Positions 8,466 to 15,948 are shown, counted from the first letter of the stretch. The stretch: 27,261 nucleotides of DNA from Lentisphaerota bacterium (GCA_016199105.1 JACQHI010000056.1:1-27261), one strand, 5' to 3'. Numbers and translations: made by a program. The notes: generated by a model from the letters alone, not told the origin.

Positions 8466-9293
8466 ATGCCTGGTTTTCTGAATATCCGCGACAATACCTG
8501 CATGATTTCGCCATATGAGGCCGCCTTCGAACTGGTCAAAAACAACCGGGGCGAATACGGCGATGTGTGCGTGACGCTTTCGATCGCCTACCGGGTGTTC
8601 GACGCGCCGAAATCCGAGGGGTTCAAGTTTGTCGGCGAGGCGCCGGTGGACGACATCTCCGTTTCGGATGGTCAAGACCGTCCGCTGAAATGGACTCGCG
8701 TCCAAATGCGCGAGACCCGTCTCGAATGGAAGTTTGTGCAGCCGGTGCGCAACAACGAGACAACGGTGGTGGCGCGTTTCAGGATTCGCGATGCCCTGGA
8801 AGAAGAGACGGGCGGCAACGTGTTCACGGCGCCGTGGGTGGGGAATTTCAGGGTGCCGGTGTCGCGGGTGGTTTATCGCTTTATCTTCCCCGCCGGCTTC
8901 CGGCCGACGCGGACCGTGGTGAACGGGAGGCCGGCAAAAATGAAAACGTCGGCCGATGGCCGGACTGTCGCCGAACAGGGCTATGAGTCGCCGCCCGCCG
9001 GCGGGTTCTGTGTCCGATTTTCTCCGGCGATGGGCCGGCCGCCGTCATGGAAAAAACCGGCTGGTCCCGGAAGAGGCGGCAAGGCCAAACCGTCGAATCC
9101 CCTTTTCTCTTTGTTGGCTATTCTGGGTTTTATCCTGCTGTGGAACCTGTCCCATTGCGATAAAAAAGGCGGGGGGACGTCGGGGAAGGGGGGCGGTTGT
9201 GCCACTTCCGTGGGCGATTTCGGCGGGTCGTCCGGATGTTCGAGTTGTTCCAGTTGCGGAGGCTGTGGCGGGTGTGGAGGCTGTGGCGGGTAG
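8466..9293 (+). CDS. Membrane-anchored protein with Cys-Gly repeat tail, candidate radical-SAM substrate
   Basis: Not assigned to a named family. The 275-residue product has an N-terminal beta-rich domain (about 1-195) resembling the extracytoplasmic domain of the preceding DUF2207-like protein; compare GNFRVPVSRVVYRFIFP. A basic, Pro/Gly-rich linker follows, then one transmembrane helix at about 211-229 and a Gly/Ser/Cys tail at 231-275. The last 18 residues (258-275) are six repeats of Cys plus two small residues, first Cys-Ser-Ser then Cys-Gly-Gly. No signal peptide is visible, so the helix must act as anchor. The start at 8466 is chosen because AGGAG at 8451-8455 is 10 bases upstream; the ATG at 8457 is too close to it. 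At DNA level a 16-bp block recurs 18 bp apart (9258, 9276), suggesting recent expansion. A radical SAM/SPASM gene starts 7 bp after the stop, so the tail is probably post-translationally modified (inference). Confidence 0.75.
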   Translation: MPGFLNIRDNTCMISPYEAAFELVKNNRGEYGDVCVTLSIAYRVFDAPKSEGFKFVGEAPVDDISVSDGQDRPLKWTRVQMRETRLEWKFVQPVRNNETTVVARFRIRDALEEETGGNVFTAPWVGNFRVPVSRVVYRFIFPAGFRPTRTVVNGRPAKMKTSADGRTVAEQGYESPPAGGFCVRFSPAMGRPPSWKKPAGPGRGGKAKPSNPLFSLLAILGFILLWNLSHCDKKGGGTSGKGGGCATSVGDFGGSSGCSSCSSCGGCGGCGGCGG

Positions 9294-9300
9294 CCCGACA

Positions 9301-10380
9301 ATGGCCGTGTTCAATCCATCCGAAGCGTTTTTTCTGCAGTGGCACATCACCGACCGCTGCAATCTCCGGTGCACGCACTGTTACCGGACGGAGTCCAAGC
9401 AGGATTTGTCGCTTTCCGAACTGAGCGGCGTGTTCCGCAACTTTCTGCGCTTGCGCGAGGTCGTGCCGCAAGCCAAGGCCCGTGTCCAGTTGGCCGGCGG
9501 CGAGCCGTTGCTCTCGAACCATCTCTTTCCGGTTCTCGACATGATCGCGGAAGCCGGGCTGCAGTCGCGCATTCTGAGCAATGGCACTTTGATTGACCGC
9601 CCGATGGCGATGGGGATCAGGGCGCATGGGTGTCGTATCGTTCAGATCAGCCTGGAGGGGTCCCGCCCAACACACGATACGATCCGGGGGGACGGCGCAT
9701 TCGACCGCGCGATTGACGGCGCGCGCCGATTGCGCGAACAAGACATCCAGGTGACGTTTGCCATGACTTTGTCGCGCCAGACGGTGGATGACATTCCTGC
9801 CGTTCTGGAAATCGCCCGGACCCTGGCCAACCGGGTGGGTTTTCATCGACTGGTACCCTGTGGGACCGGACGCGCATTGGCCGATCGGATGCTGCGGCCG
9901 GCGGAAATTAAAAGGGCGTTTCGGCGGATATGGGAGTTCCGCAAGGCCCATCCCTCCATCGAAATACCGCTGCGCGATCCGCTGTGGAAGCCGTATCTTC
10001 GATGCGGTCATGCGGCGGACACGGTGAACGGGTGTTCCGCCGGTTATGCGGGGCTTTGCGTTGACGCGGATGGGAGTGTCTATCCGTGCCGCCGACTGCC
10101 GGTGTGTTTGGGAAATGCCGTTCAGGACTCCCTGATCGAGCTCTGGCGATCTCTTTTGATGGATCAATTGCGGAATCGCGACGGGCTGCGGGGGAAATGC
10201 GGAACGTGTCCCCTGCGCTGGGATTGCGGGGGGTGTCGGGCGATCCCGTTCGCGCTTACACAGGATCCGTTGGGCGAAGATCCCCAATGTTTCTTCAGAC
10301 CATCATGGCTTCAGAAGAAAATGATCGAGGCCATGTTCGCCCTGGAAGCCACGGCGAATCGCGGGGAGGGGGGCGGATAG
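9301..10380 (+). CDS. Radical SAM/SPASM peptide-maturase-like enzyme
   Basis: This 359-residue enzyme has the layout of SPASM-domain radical SAM proteins that modify ribosomal peptides or enzymes in the cytoplasm. The [4Fe-4S]-SAM motif is C20-x3-C24-x2-C27 in HITDRCNLRCTHCYR, followed by the GGEP motif near residue 60. The C-terminal SPASM region supplies auxiliary cluster ligands: Cys245, 253, 263 and 269, then C300-x2-C303-x5-C309-x2-C312, and Cys330. No N-terminal peptide-recognition (RRE) domain is apparent. The start at 9301 puts the CxxxCxxC motif at the usual depth; the frame is open far upstream inside the previous gene, which is shadow. No strong Shine-Dalgarno is seen beyond GGCGGG in the Cys-Gly codons, so translational coupling is likely. 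The sequence style recalls maturases reported beside SbtA-type Cys/Gly-repeat precursors; this is memory, not a search result. Confidence 0.85.
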   Translation: MAVFNPSEAFFLQWHITDRCNLRCTHCYRTESKQDLSLSELSGVFRNFLRLREVVPQAKARVQLAGGEPLLSNHLFPVLDMIAEAGLQSRILSNGTLIDRPMAMGIRAHGCRIVQISLEGSRPTHDTIRGDGAFDRAIDGARRLREQDIQVTFAMTLSRQTVDDIPAVLEIARTLANRVGFHRLVPCGTGRALADRMLRPAEIKRAFRRIWEFRKAHPSIEIPLRDPLWKPYLRCGHAADTVNGCSAGYAGLCVDADGSVYPCRRLPVCLGNAVQDSLIELWRSLLMDQLRNRDGLRGKCGTCPLRWDCGGCRAIPFALTQDPLGEDPQCFFRPSWLQKKMIEAMFALEATANRGEGGG

Positions 10381-10383
10381 GCT

Positions 10384-11388
10384 CTAAAGCCATTTCTCCA
10401 GGAACGCCATGATTTCCGACCGCATGTGCGCGTTCTCGAAATGTCCGGTCGCATATCGCTTCATTTGCCAGGCATCCTTCGCTCCCAGCGACTCGTAGAC
10501 CTGTCTCAGGGCCTTGTCAATGCGATCCAGCCCGGCCGAAGGCGTGAGACGATCATAGTTGCCGGCGAGGCTTAAATGCCGCCGCGGGGCAATCAGCGCG
10601 TTGATTTGCGCGGTTGTGAAGTGCTTCAGGAGTGACGGTACATAGTAATAGATGCCGTGCTCATCGAGCCCCCGGGCTGAAATCAGGGCCTCGAAATCCG
10701 TCAGACAGCAGATGTCCACGCACACTTTGATCCGGGTATCCAACGCGGCGGTCCACCAAGCCATGGTGCTGCCCATGGACAGCCCGATCGTTCCAATTCG
10801 TTGCCCGTCGACGTCGGGGCGCGCGGCGAGATAATCCAGGGCTCGCAGGTTGTCATAGACCATCATCCCCCAGAGGACCCGGCCTTTCCAGAGCATCTCC
10901 TTGAAGACTTCGGACTCCGACCGTCCGCGCCGTTCGCCGAAAACCCAGGTGTCGATGCACAGCGCTCCCCAGCCTTTGGCGGTGAGCTGTTTTGCGTAGG
11001 GTGGCGTGCAAAGCGCCTCCCGGCCCAAAAGCAATTCGTCCTTGCCCAGGACGTAGTTGCCTCCGTGGGCATGATTGTAGAGCAGGCAGGGCATGCGTGG
11101 GCCGGCATTCCTGGATTTGACAAAGTAGGCCGGCACGGATTCGATGCCGTTCAGGTCCAAAAGAAGTTTCTCCAGGATATAGCCGTCGCGCTCGCCCTGT
11201 TCCACCACCGTTGAACGAATCGGGCGATCCCTTTGGGGCAGGTCCCCGAGAAGGGCGTATAGTGCTTGCCGCTGCTTGTCTTGTTCGATGTCCAGTCCCA
11301 TGCGAATGGCGAGTTGCTTCTTGATCTGCTTGGCGTAAGGATTTCGGCGGCTCCTCATTTTAGTCAGCACGAAGGAATTCACAACCAT
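10384..11388 (-). CDS. Alpha/beta hydrolase (acetyl-xylan-esterase/dienelactone-hydrolase-like)
   Basis: A cytoplasmic-looking alpha/beta hydrolase of about 334 residues; no signal peptide is evident. The nucleophile elbow is GLSMGS, the acid is probably the Asp in GNYDRLTP, and the catalytic His lies in TGHFENAHM near the C-terminus. The oxyanion-side segment is LLYNHAHGG. The overall style resembles the esterase group that includes acetyl-xylan esterases and plant-polymer-acting hydrolases, so deacylation of a carbohydrate or small ester is plausible but unproven. The start is uncertain: ATG at 11388 or 11358, neither with a clear Shine-Dalgarno. It is convergent with the radical SAM gene (3 bp between stop codons) and lies 36 bp downstream of the HicB-like gene. 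Confidence 0.8.
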   Translation of the reverse strand: MVVNSFVLTKMRSRRNPYAKQIKKQLAIRMGLDIEQDKQRQALYALLGDLPQRDRPIRSTVVEQGERDGYILEKLLLDLNGIESVPAYFVKSRNAGPRMPCLLYNHAHGGNYVLGKDELLLGREALCTPPYAKQLTAKGWGALCIDTWVFGERRGRSESEVFKEMLWKGRVLWGMMVYDNLRALDYLAARPDVDGQRIGTIGLSMGSTMAWWTAALDTRIKVCVDICCLTDFEALISARGLDEHGIYYYVPSLLKHFTTAQINALIAPRRHLSLAGNYDRLTPSAGLDRIDKALRQVYESLGAKDAWQMKRYATGHFENAHMRSEIMAFLEKWL

Positions 11389-11424
11389 GACGTTCAAGAT
11401 GACGGATGAGGTCTCGCCTCTTCA

Positions 11425-11640
11425 TCAGGATGGGATAAGAAAGGGTTCACGTATGACTTTTTGCCCGGCGATGGACTCTTCGGCGAGTTGGCGATTGGCG
11501 TCTAGAATCAATTCCACGGCCTCGACCAGGTTTCTGCGAGTTTCGTCCAGATTCGCACCCTGAGTATTGGCTCCCGGCAATTCTTCAATGAATCCGACAT
11601 AGCCAGCGGGAACTTCTTGGAATACAGCGGTAAGTTTCAT
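11425..11640 (-). CDS. HicB-like protein, no HicA partner seen
   Basis: The 71-residue product matches the HicB/UPF0150 fold pattern: an N-terminal strand MKLTAVFQE, the family stretch GYVGFIEELPGANTQG, then a helix LDETRRNLVEAVELIL. Such proteins are normally the antitoxin of the HicA mRNA interferase. The start at 11640 is chosen because AAAGGA is well placed upstream; the frame extends to 11664. No HicA-like double-stranded-RNA-binding ORF lies on either side, so this is a solitary copy, either a remnant or a family member with another role. There is no C-terminal DNA-binding extension. Confidence 0.78.
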   Translation of the reverse strand: MKLTAVFQEVPAGYVGFIEELPGANTQGANLDETRRNLVEAVELILDANRQLAEESIAGQKVIREPFLIPS

Positions 11641-11676
11641 TGTTTGATTCCTTTCATGACTCATCTGGTTGCCAAT

Positions 11677-13026
11677 TTACTCATGCAAAGAACCCGCGTC
11701 AAGCAGTTGCTTCTTCAGCCACGCCAGCGCCGCTTCGCGGTTTTCCAACTGGCCGTCCAGTTGCGCCTCGTAGACCTTTTTCTTCCAGAGGCCCACATCG
11801 CGGCCTTCGGGGATGCCCAGGGCCAGGATGTCCTGGCCGGTGACCCAGGGCTCGGGGAGGACCGGTTCGCCGGCCCGCTCCTTCTGGAACGCGACGAGAA
11901 AATCGTAATTATCCATGCCGCCGTGGCTGGCCAGGCAGTCGAGACGGTGCAACTCGAGCTCCACGGGAAAGGTCGGCGCGCCCACCAGCCGGCAGAGCGT
12001 GGCCCGCCGCATTTTTTTGACGTCCATGAAGCGCATGTGGTTGGCGATGCAAAAACAGATGGCATCGGTGTCGGCGTTGGAAAAGCGCAGCCGCCGCAAC
12101 ACGGCCTCCGCCATGGCGGCCCCATGCCGGGCATGATTGTCGAAACGGATCCGGTCGCCCACCTGCTTGGCCGAGGGCGGCTTGCCGATGTCGTGAAGCA
12201 GTACCGCATAGGCAAGCTGGACTGAGCGCTCGACCATGGCGTTCAACATGATGAGCGTGTGGGTGAATACGTCGCCTTCCGGATGAAACTGCGGCGGCTG
12301 TTCCTGTCCTTTCAGGGCCTCGACTTCGGGGAGAATGTGTTTGATCAATCCCAGCTCTTGAAGGGTCTGGACGGCGTCTCCGGCGCGGGGGGCCTCCAGC
12401 AGCATGCGCGTGAGTTCCTGCTGGATGCGTTCGGCGCTGATGCTTTGAATCCGGTCCGCCAGGTCCCGGATGGCGCCGGCCGTGGCGGGCTCAAGGGCAA
12501 AGCCGAGCGTGGCCGAAAACCGCACCGCGCGCAGCAGGCGAAGTTGATCCTCCATGAAGCGGTCGCGGGGCCGGCCTACGGTGCGGATGATCTTGCGGTC
12601 AATATCCTTCCGGCCGTCCACGAAATCGTGGATGACCTTGGCGATGGGGTCGAAGAACAGCGCATTAATCGTAAAATCGCGGCGGGCGGCGTCCGTTTGG
12701 GCGTCCGTGAAGGTGACGGCTTCCGGATGCCGGCCGTCCCGGTAGGCATGGTCCTGGCGGAACGTGGCCACTTCATACCAGTTTCCCTCGATCGGGACGC
12801 GAACGACGCCAAAAGCCTTGCCCACGGCCAGGGACTTGGGAAAAAGGCGAAGCACGTCATCCGGCGTGGCGTTGGTGGCGATGTCGTAATCCTTGGGTGT
12901 GCGGCCCATGATCACATCGCGGACACAGCCGCCGGCCCAGTAGGCCGTCCAGCCGGCCCGTTGGAGGCGGAGCGCGACCTCGCGCGCGCCGGCTTGCAGG
13001 GGGTTCGATGGAAGATCGGCTGACAT
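11677..13026 (-). CDS. CCA tRNA nucleotidyltransferase / poly(A) polymerase family protein with HD domain
   Basis: Class II nucleotidyltransferase of 449 residues that adds the CCA end to tRNA or tails RNA; the two activities cannot be separated by eye. The catalytic head has the GGCVRD loop at 32-37 and metal-binding Asp46 and Asp48 in KDYDIATNA. RRDFTINAL near 117-125 and the neck segment RFMEDQLRLLRAVRF follow. A central HD motif (LLHDIGKPP) adds a phosphohydrolase-type domain, as in bacterial Cca proteins with repair phosphatase or phosphodiesterase activity. The start at 13026 follows AAGGATTTGATT; a TTG codon six bases upstream is less likely. The HicB-like gene begins 36 bp downstream. 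Confidence 0.92.
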   Translation of the reverse strand: MSADLPSNPLQAGAREVALRLQRAGWTAYWAGGCVRDVIMGRTPKDYDIATNATPDDVLRLFPKSLAVGKAFGVVRVPIEGNWYEVATFRQDHAYRDGRHPEAVTFTDAQTDAARRDFTINALFFDPIAKVIHDFVDGRKDIDRKIIRTVGRPRDRFMEDQLRLLRAVRFSATLGFALEPATAGAIRDLADRIQSISAERIQQELTRMLLEAPRAGDAVQTLQELGLIKHILPEVEALKGQEQPPQFHPEGDVFTHTLIMLNAMVERSVQLAYAVLLHDIGKPPSAKQVGDRIRFDNHARHGAAMAEAVLRRLRFSNADTDAICFCIANHMRFMDVKKMRRATLCRLVGAPTFPVELELHRLDCLASHGGMDNYDFLVAFQKERAGEPVLPEPWVTGQDILALGIPEGRDVGLWKKKVYEAQLDGQLENREAALAWLKKQLLDAGSLHE

Positions 13027-13097
13027 AATCAAATCCTTCCCTTCGTCTTTACCTTAATCTTTTCCCTTTGTCTCTCCCAGTTCCCGCACAGATTATG

Positions 13098-13173
13098 GCG
13101 TGAGCCACGTTGTGGCAATCACGTGACCACGTTGGCACGTGCTACGTGACTCACGTGGCGCCACGCACGTGGT
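13098..13173. repeat. Cluster of seven ACGT tetramers with an imperfect long inverted repeat
   Basis: ACGT occurs at 13107, 13121, 13129, 13137, 13144, 13153 and 13167, with intervals of 14, 8, 8, 7, 9 and 14 bp, mostly within CACGT or ACGTG. The outer parts can pair: GCGTG-AG-CCACG (13098-13109) with CGTGG-CGC-CACGC (13154-13166). ACCACGT (13126-13132) pairs with ACGTGGT (13167-13173). It could be a structured RNA element, a binding-site array or a degenerate 7-8 bp repeat. Confidence 0.6.
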
Positions 13174-13198
13174 AAAGATTACGGCAAAGATTTCTTCC

Positions 13199-13212
13199 CG
13201 AACCCCGAACCC
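13199..13212 (-). repeat. Two tandem heptamers, unit CGAACCC, downstream of cdd
   Basis: Two identical 7-mers lie 15 bp beyond the cdd stop codon (GGGTTCG on the gene strand). Short, but it continues the pattern of heptamers placed at gene 3' ends. Confidence 0.5.
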
Positions 13213-13227
13213 TGCCCACCGGAGCGG

Positions 13228-13656
13228 TTACCTCTTTGCGCTTCTTTCGGCTTTCAAACGGAACACGCAGGGAAAAAGTTGCTCCAAGGTCCGGGATAAC
13301 GGCGGTTTTCTGTTGCGGGCTGACCATGAAAGGATCGGAAAATCCGGGGGACAAAATTCCGCGAGCACCTGCAGGCAGGCGCCGCAGGGGGCGGCGGGTT
13401 CCGGAGCATCGGTGACAATGCCCAGCGCCGTGAAGCGCAGCCGGTGGGCAACGGCCGCCACAACGGCGGCGCGTTCGGCGCAAAGCGTGAGTCCGTAGGA
13501 GGCGTTTTCGACGTTGCAGCCTGTCACGAGGGTTCCATCATGAATTAACAGGGCGGCGCCCACCCGGAAGCGGGAATAGGGCGCATAGGCCGCCGCCCTG
13601 GCCTTCAGGGCCGCGCTGCGCAACGCTTCGATGTGTCTTTGTGTCAAGGATTTCAT
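13228..13656 (-). CDS. cdd: Cytidine deaminase
   Basis: Cdd deaminates cytidine and deoxycytidine to uridine and deoxyuridine in pyrimidine salvage. Zinc and proton-shuttle residues are visible: Cys59 and Glu61 in TLCAERAAV, then Cys91 and Cys94 in PCGACLQVL. The three-cysteine zinc site is that of the small tetrameric type, and the 142-residue length agrees. The substrate strand GCNVENASYG is intact. The ATG overlaps the stop of the upstream purine-nucleoside phosphorylase gene (ATGA), which indicates translational coupling. It is the last gene of the salvage operon. Confidence 0.93.
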   Translation of the reverse strand: MKSLTQRHIEALRSAALKARAAAYAPYSRFRVGAALLIHDGTLVTGCNVENASYGLTLCAERAAVVAAVAHRLRFTALGIVTDAPEPAAPCGACLQVLAEFCPPDFPILSWSARNRKPPLSRTLEQLFPCVFRLKAERSAKR

Positions 13657-14483
13657 CGTGCGATCCTAAGTCCTTTCCAGAAATATTCCAAAAGACGCTT
13701 CAGGCGGGGCAGCGCCTTTTGAGCGGCCCGCTCGACATCCTCATGGGACAGGCGGATTTTGCCGAGACCGGCGGCGCGGTTGCTGATGCAGGAAAGCCCC
13801 AGCACTTGCAGGCCGGCCGCATTGGCCAGGACGGCTTCCGGCACCGTGGACATGCCCACGGCATCGGCGCCCCAGGCGCGGAATGCCCTGATTTCAGCCG
13901 GGGTTTCGAAGGTGGGGCCGCCGGTGGCCAGATACACCCCGTGGGCGCAGGGAATGCCGGCTTGCCGGGCCGCCCGGTCCATCCGTTTTCGCAATGCCGG
14001 GGCATACACCTCCGTCTGATCGACAAACATCGGGCCCCAGAAAGGATCGCGATTGCCGCAAAGCGGGTGCGAGGGAAGGGCGTTGATGTGATCGTCAATG
14101 ATCATCACATCCCCCACGTTCAGATCGGCGCGTATGCCGCCGGCGGCGTTGGTCAGCACCATGAACTTCACGCCGAGAGCTTTGCTCAGGACGATGGGTA
14201 GCGCCACGGGTTCCCAGCCGGCGCCTTCGTACCAGTGCCGCCGGCCCTGGAAGACCAGGGTTTCCATGCCCGCATATTCGGCCCAGAGAATGCGGCCGGA
14301 ATGACCGGCCACCAAGGTGTTGCCCAACCCGGGGATGTCGCTGAAAGCGATCGCCTTCCTCACGGCAAACCCACCGACAGCGGGACCCCAGCCGGAGCCC
14401 AGGCTCAAGCCGCAGACGGGCTTGGCGGACGGCAGCCGCTTTCGCAAAACCGCGGCCGCTTTGTTGAGCATGGACATGTTCAT
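13653..14483 (-). CDS. Purine-nucleoside phosphorylase (trimeric type)
   Basis: Cleaves purine nucleosides with phosphate to free base and (deoxy)ribose 1-phosphate. The 276-residue protein has the hallmarks of the PNP/MTAP superfamily, high-molecular-mass trimeric branch: LGSGWG phosphate loop near residue 30, GRRHWYEG, LTNAAGGI, and the signature GGPTFETPAEIRAFR followed by GADAVGMSTVPE. SNRAAG near residue 240 contributes the base-binding Asn. The start at 14483 has AGGTG about ten bases upstream; a second ATG two codons later is possible. It follows the pyrimidine phosphorylase and overlaps cdd by 4 bp. Confidence 0.93.
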   Translation of the reverse strand: MNMSMLNKAAAVLRKRLPSAKPVCGLSLGSGWGPAVGGFAVRKAIAFSDIPGLGNTLVAGHSGRILWAEYAGMETLVFQGRRHWYEGAGWEPVALPIVLSKALGVKFMVLTNAAGGIRADLNVGDVMIIDDHINALPSHPLCGNRDPFWGPMFVDQTEVYAPALRKRMDRAARQAGIPCAHGVYLATGGPTFETPAEIRAFRAWGADAVGMSTVPEAVLANAAGLQVLGLSCISNRAAGLGKIRLSHEDVERAAQKALPRLKRLLEYFWKGLRIAR

Positions 14484-14519
14484 GCTTTACACCTATTCCG
14501 ATCTCAGCCCTTGCTTTTT

Positions 14520-14554
14520 TCAGGTTTCAGGTTTCATCCCTCTGCCCTTGCCTT
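14520..14554 (-). repeat. Heptamer composite at the 3' end of the pyrimidine phosphorylase gene
   Basis: Five 7-mers in register on the plus strand: TCAGGTT twice, TCATCCC, TCTGCCC, TTGCCTT. The 35 bp match 22301-22335 at 33 of 35 positions. The last 21 bp overlap the phosphorylase coding region: on the minus strand they encode its final residues (AKARAEG, in part) and the stop codon TGA is contributed by the TCATCCC unit. Confidence 0.85.
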
Positions 14555-15868
14555 TGCGATGACTCTAGCAATTAACGGGGGCGGCGTCACGGGGGAAGGC
14601 GACAGCGCAAAGGCCGTTTCCACCAGCGCGCGCGCCTGGGCAAGAAGATGGGCATCGTTGGCATGGAGCACCGCCAACGGCGCGCCGCGCGAGACCCGCT
14701 CGCCTATTTTTCGAATGTCCGACAACCCCACGGCGTGATCCACGGCGTCCTCCATCCGCTGCCGGCCGGCGCCGAGAATGACACAAGCCTTGCCGAGCGA
14801 TTCGGCATCGGCGGACCGGATGGCGCCGTCGGCGGGCGCCGGGATGGGCTCGTGGATCATGGCGGCCGGCAATCGCTCGGGATGTTCCAGCGTGGAAATA
14901 TCGCCGCCATGAAGCCGGACCATGTTCAGAAATGTGGATAAGGCGGCCCCCGACTCGAGTTGGCGGCGGGCCATTTCCGTGCCCTGCTTCCGATCGCCGG
15001 CCAGACGGCCCAGCACCAGCATGTGGGCGCACTGGGCCAGGGTCAGTTCCACGATGTCGGCCGGCCCTTTCCCCTGGAACGTGTCCATGGCCTCGATGAT
15101 TTCAAGGGCATTGCCTGCCGTACGGCCCAACGGCTGGTTCATGTCGGTGATCATGGCGGTCATGGGACAACCCATGCGGCGCGACGTCTCCAGAAGGCTG
15201 TTGGCCAGCCCTTCGGCTTCCGGAAGGGTTTTCATGAATGCACCGGTTCCCCATTTCACGTCCATGACGAGGCCGTTCAATCGAACGGAGAGTTTCTTGC
15301 TTAAAATGCTGGCCACAATCAAGGGGATGGAAGGCACCGTGCCCGTAACATCCCGAAGGGCATAGAATCGGCGGTCGGCCGGGGCGATCCGATCGGTCTG
15401 GCCGATGATGGAGCAGCGACATTGCCGCAGGATGTCCCGGAACTCGGCGATCGGAAGGGCGGTCCGGTAGCCGGGGATGGATTCCAGTTTGTCGAGGGTC
15501 CCGCCGGTGATGCCGAGACCGCGGCCCGCGATCATGGGCACCGTCAGGCCGCAGGCGGCCGCCAGGGGCGCCAGGATAATGGAAATCTTGTCGCCAATGC
15601 CGCCGGTGGAATGCTTGTCCACGCAGGGCGGCGGGAGGTCGGACGTGTCTATTGTGTCGCCGCTTTGCCGCATGGCCTCGGTGAGGGATGCCGTTTCGTC
15701 GGCGGACATGCCGCGGAACAGGATGGCCATGGCCAGGGCGGACATCTGGTAATCCGGGATCTGCGCCTTGACGAAGCCCTGGATCATCCAGCGGATTTCC
15801 TCGTCGGAGAGGGGCTTGCCATCCCGTTTCTTTTCGATGATCCATTGAGCCAGCATGGGGGACAGCAT
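14534..15868 (-). CDS. Thymidine/pyrimidine-nucleoside phosphorylase
   Basis: Phosphorolytic cleavage of thymidine, deoxyuridine or uridine to base and sugar 1-phosphate. The 444-residue protein shows the family features: N-terminal helix ending in KKRDGKPLSDEEI, phosphate loop KHSTGGIGDK near residue 85-95, ITGGTLDKLESIPGY, the LNGLVMDVKWGTGAFM segment and the C-terminal barrel-sandwich domain. DeoA and the broader Pdp type cannot be separated by eye. The start is uncertain: ATG at 15868 is proposed, 15856 would also fit family length, and no good Shine-Dalgarno is present for either. First gene of the salvage operon; the next start is 50 bp downstream. Its last few codons are built from a heptamer repeat. 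Confidence 0.9.
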   Translation of the reverse strand: MLSPMLAQWIIEKKRDGKPLSDEEIRWMIQGFVKAQIPDYQMSALAMAILFRGMSADETASLTEAMRQSGDTIDTSDLPPPCVDKHSTGGIGDKISIILAPLAAACGLTVPMIAGRGLGITGGTLDKLESIPGYRTALPIAEFRDILRQCRCSIIGQTDRIAPADRRFYALRDVTGTVPSIPLIVASILSKKLSVRLNGLVMDVKWGTGAFMKTLPEAEGLANSLLETSRRMGCPMTAMITDMNQPLGRTAGNALEIIEAMDTFQGKGPADIVELTLAQCAHMLVLGRLAGDRKQGTEMARRQLESGAALSTFLNMVRLHGGDISTLEHPERLPAAMIHEPIPAPADGAIRSADAESLGKACVILGAGRQRMEDAVDHAVGLSDIRKIGERVSRGAPLAVLHANDAHLLAQARALVETAFALSPSPVTPPPLIARVIAKARAEG

Positions 15869-15895
15869 ACGGGGCGCCCGGGAAGATGTCAATGG

Positions 15896-15925
15896 CAAAG
15901 GATTCGTGTGCGAAGGATTCGTGCC
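15896..15925 (+). repeat. Two imperfect 15-bp tandem repeats
   Basis: AAGGATTCGTG occurs at 15898 and 15913 inside two adjacent 15-mers that agree at 12 of 15 positions. They lie in the 80-bp spacer between the pyrimidine phosphorylase start and the toxin-like gene's end. Possible operator pair or remnant; no further evidence. Confidence 0.45.
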
Positions 15926-15948
15926 GCCATTCGCATTATGGCCGTCTT

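Larger units (their letters stand above)
13027..13227. other. 201-bp spacer without a gene, between the tRNA nucleotidyltransferase and cdd
   Basis: No credible ORF is seen. From the nucleotidyltransferase start outwards it holds a pyrimidine-rich stretch on the plus strand (about 13035-13085), the ACGT cluster (13098-13173) and a heptamer pair (13199-13212). It should contain the promoter of the nucleotidyltransferase gene on the minus strand, but no convincing hexamer pair was found. Confidence 0.6.

Noticed and set aside
8956..9300. Upstream extension of the radical SAM reading frame into the tail-protein gene
   Set aside because: The extension lacks domain logic and is a second frame over Cys-Gly codons. 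The ATG at 9301 puts the CxxxCxxC motif at the usual depth.
9258..9310. Programmed frameshift or selenocysteine readthrough at the end of the Cys-Gly tail (known selenobiotic precursors contain Sec)
   Set aside because: The stop is TAG, not TGA, no slippery heptamer precedes it, and no SECIS-like hairpin is evident right after it.
13098..13173. Cryptic tRNA or small structured RNA gene
   Set aside because: Stems are possible, but no cloverleaf, T-loop motif or CCA-proximal acceptor pairing could be found.
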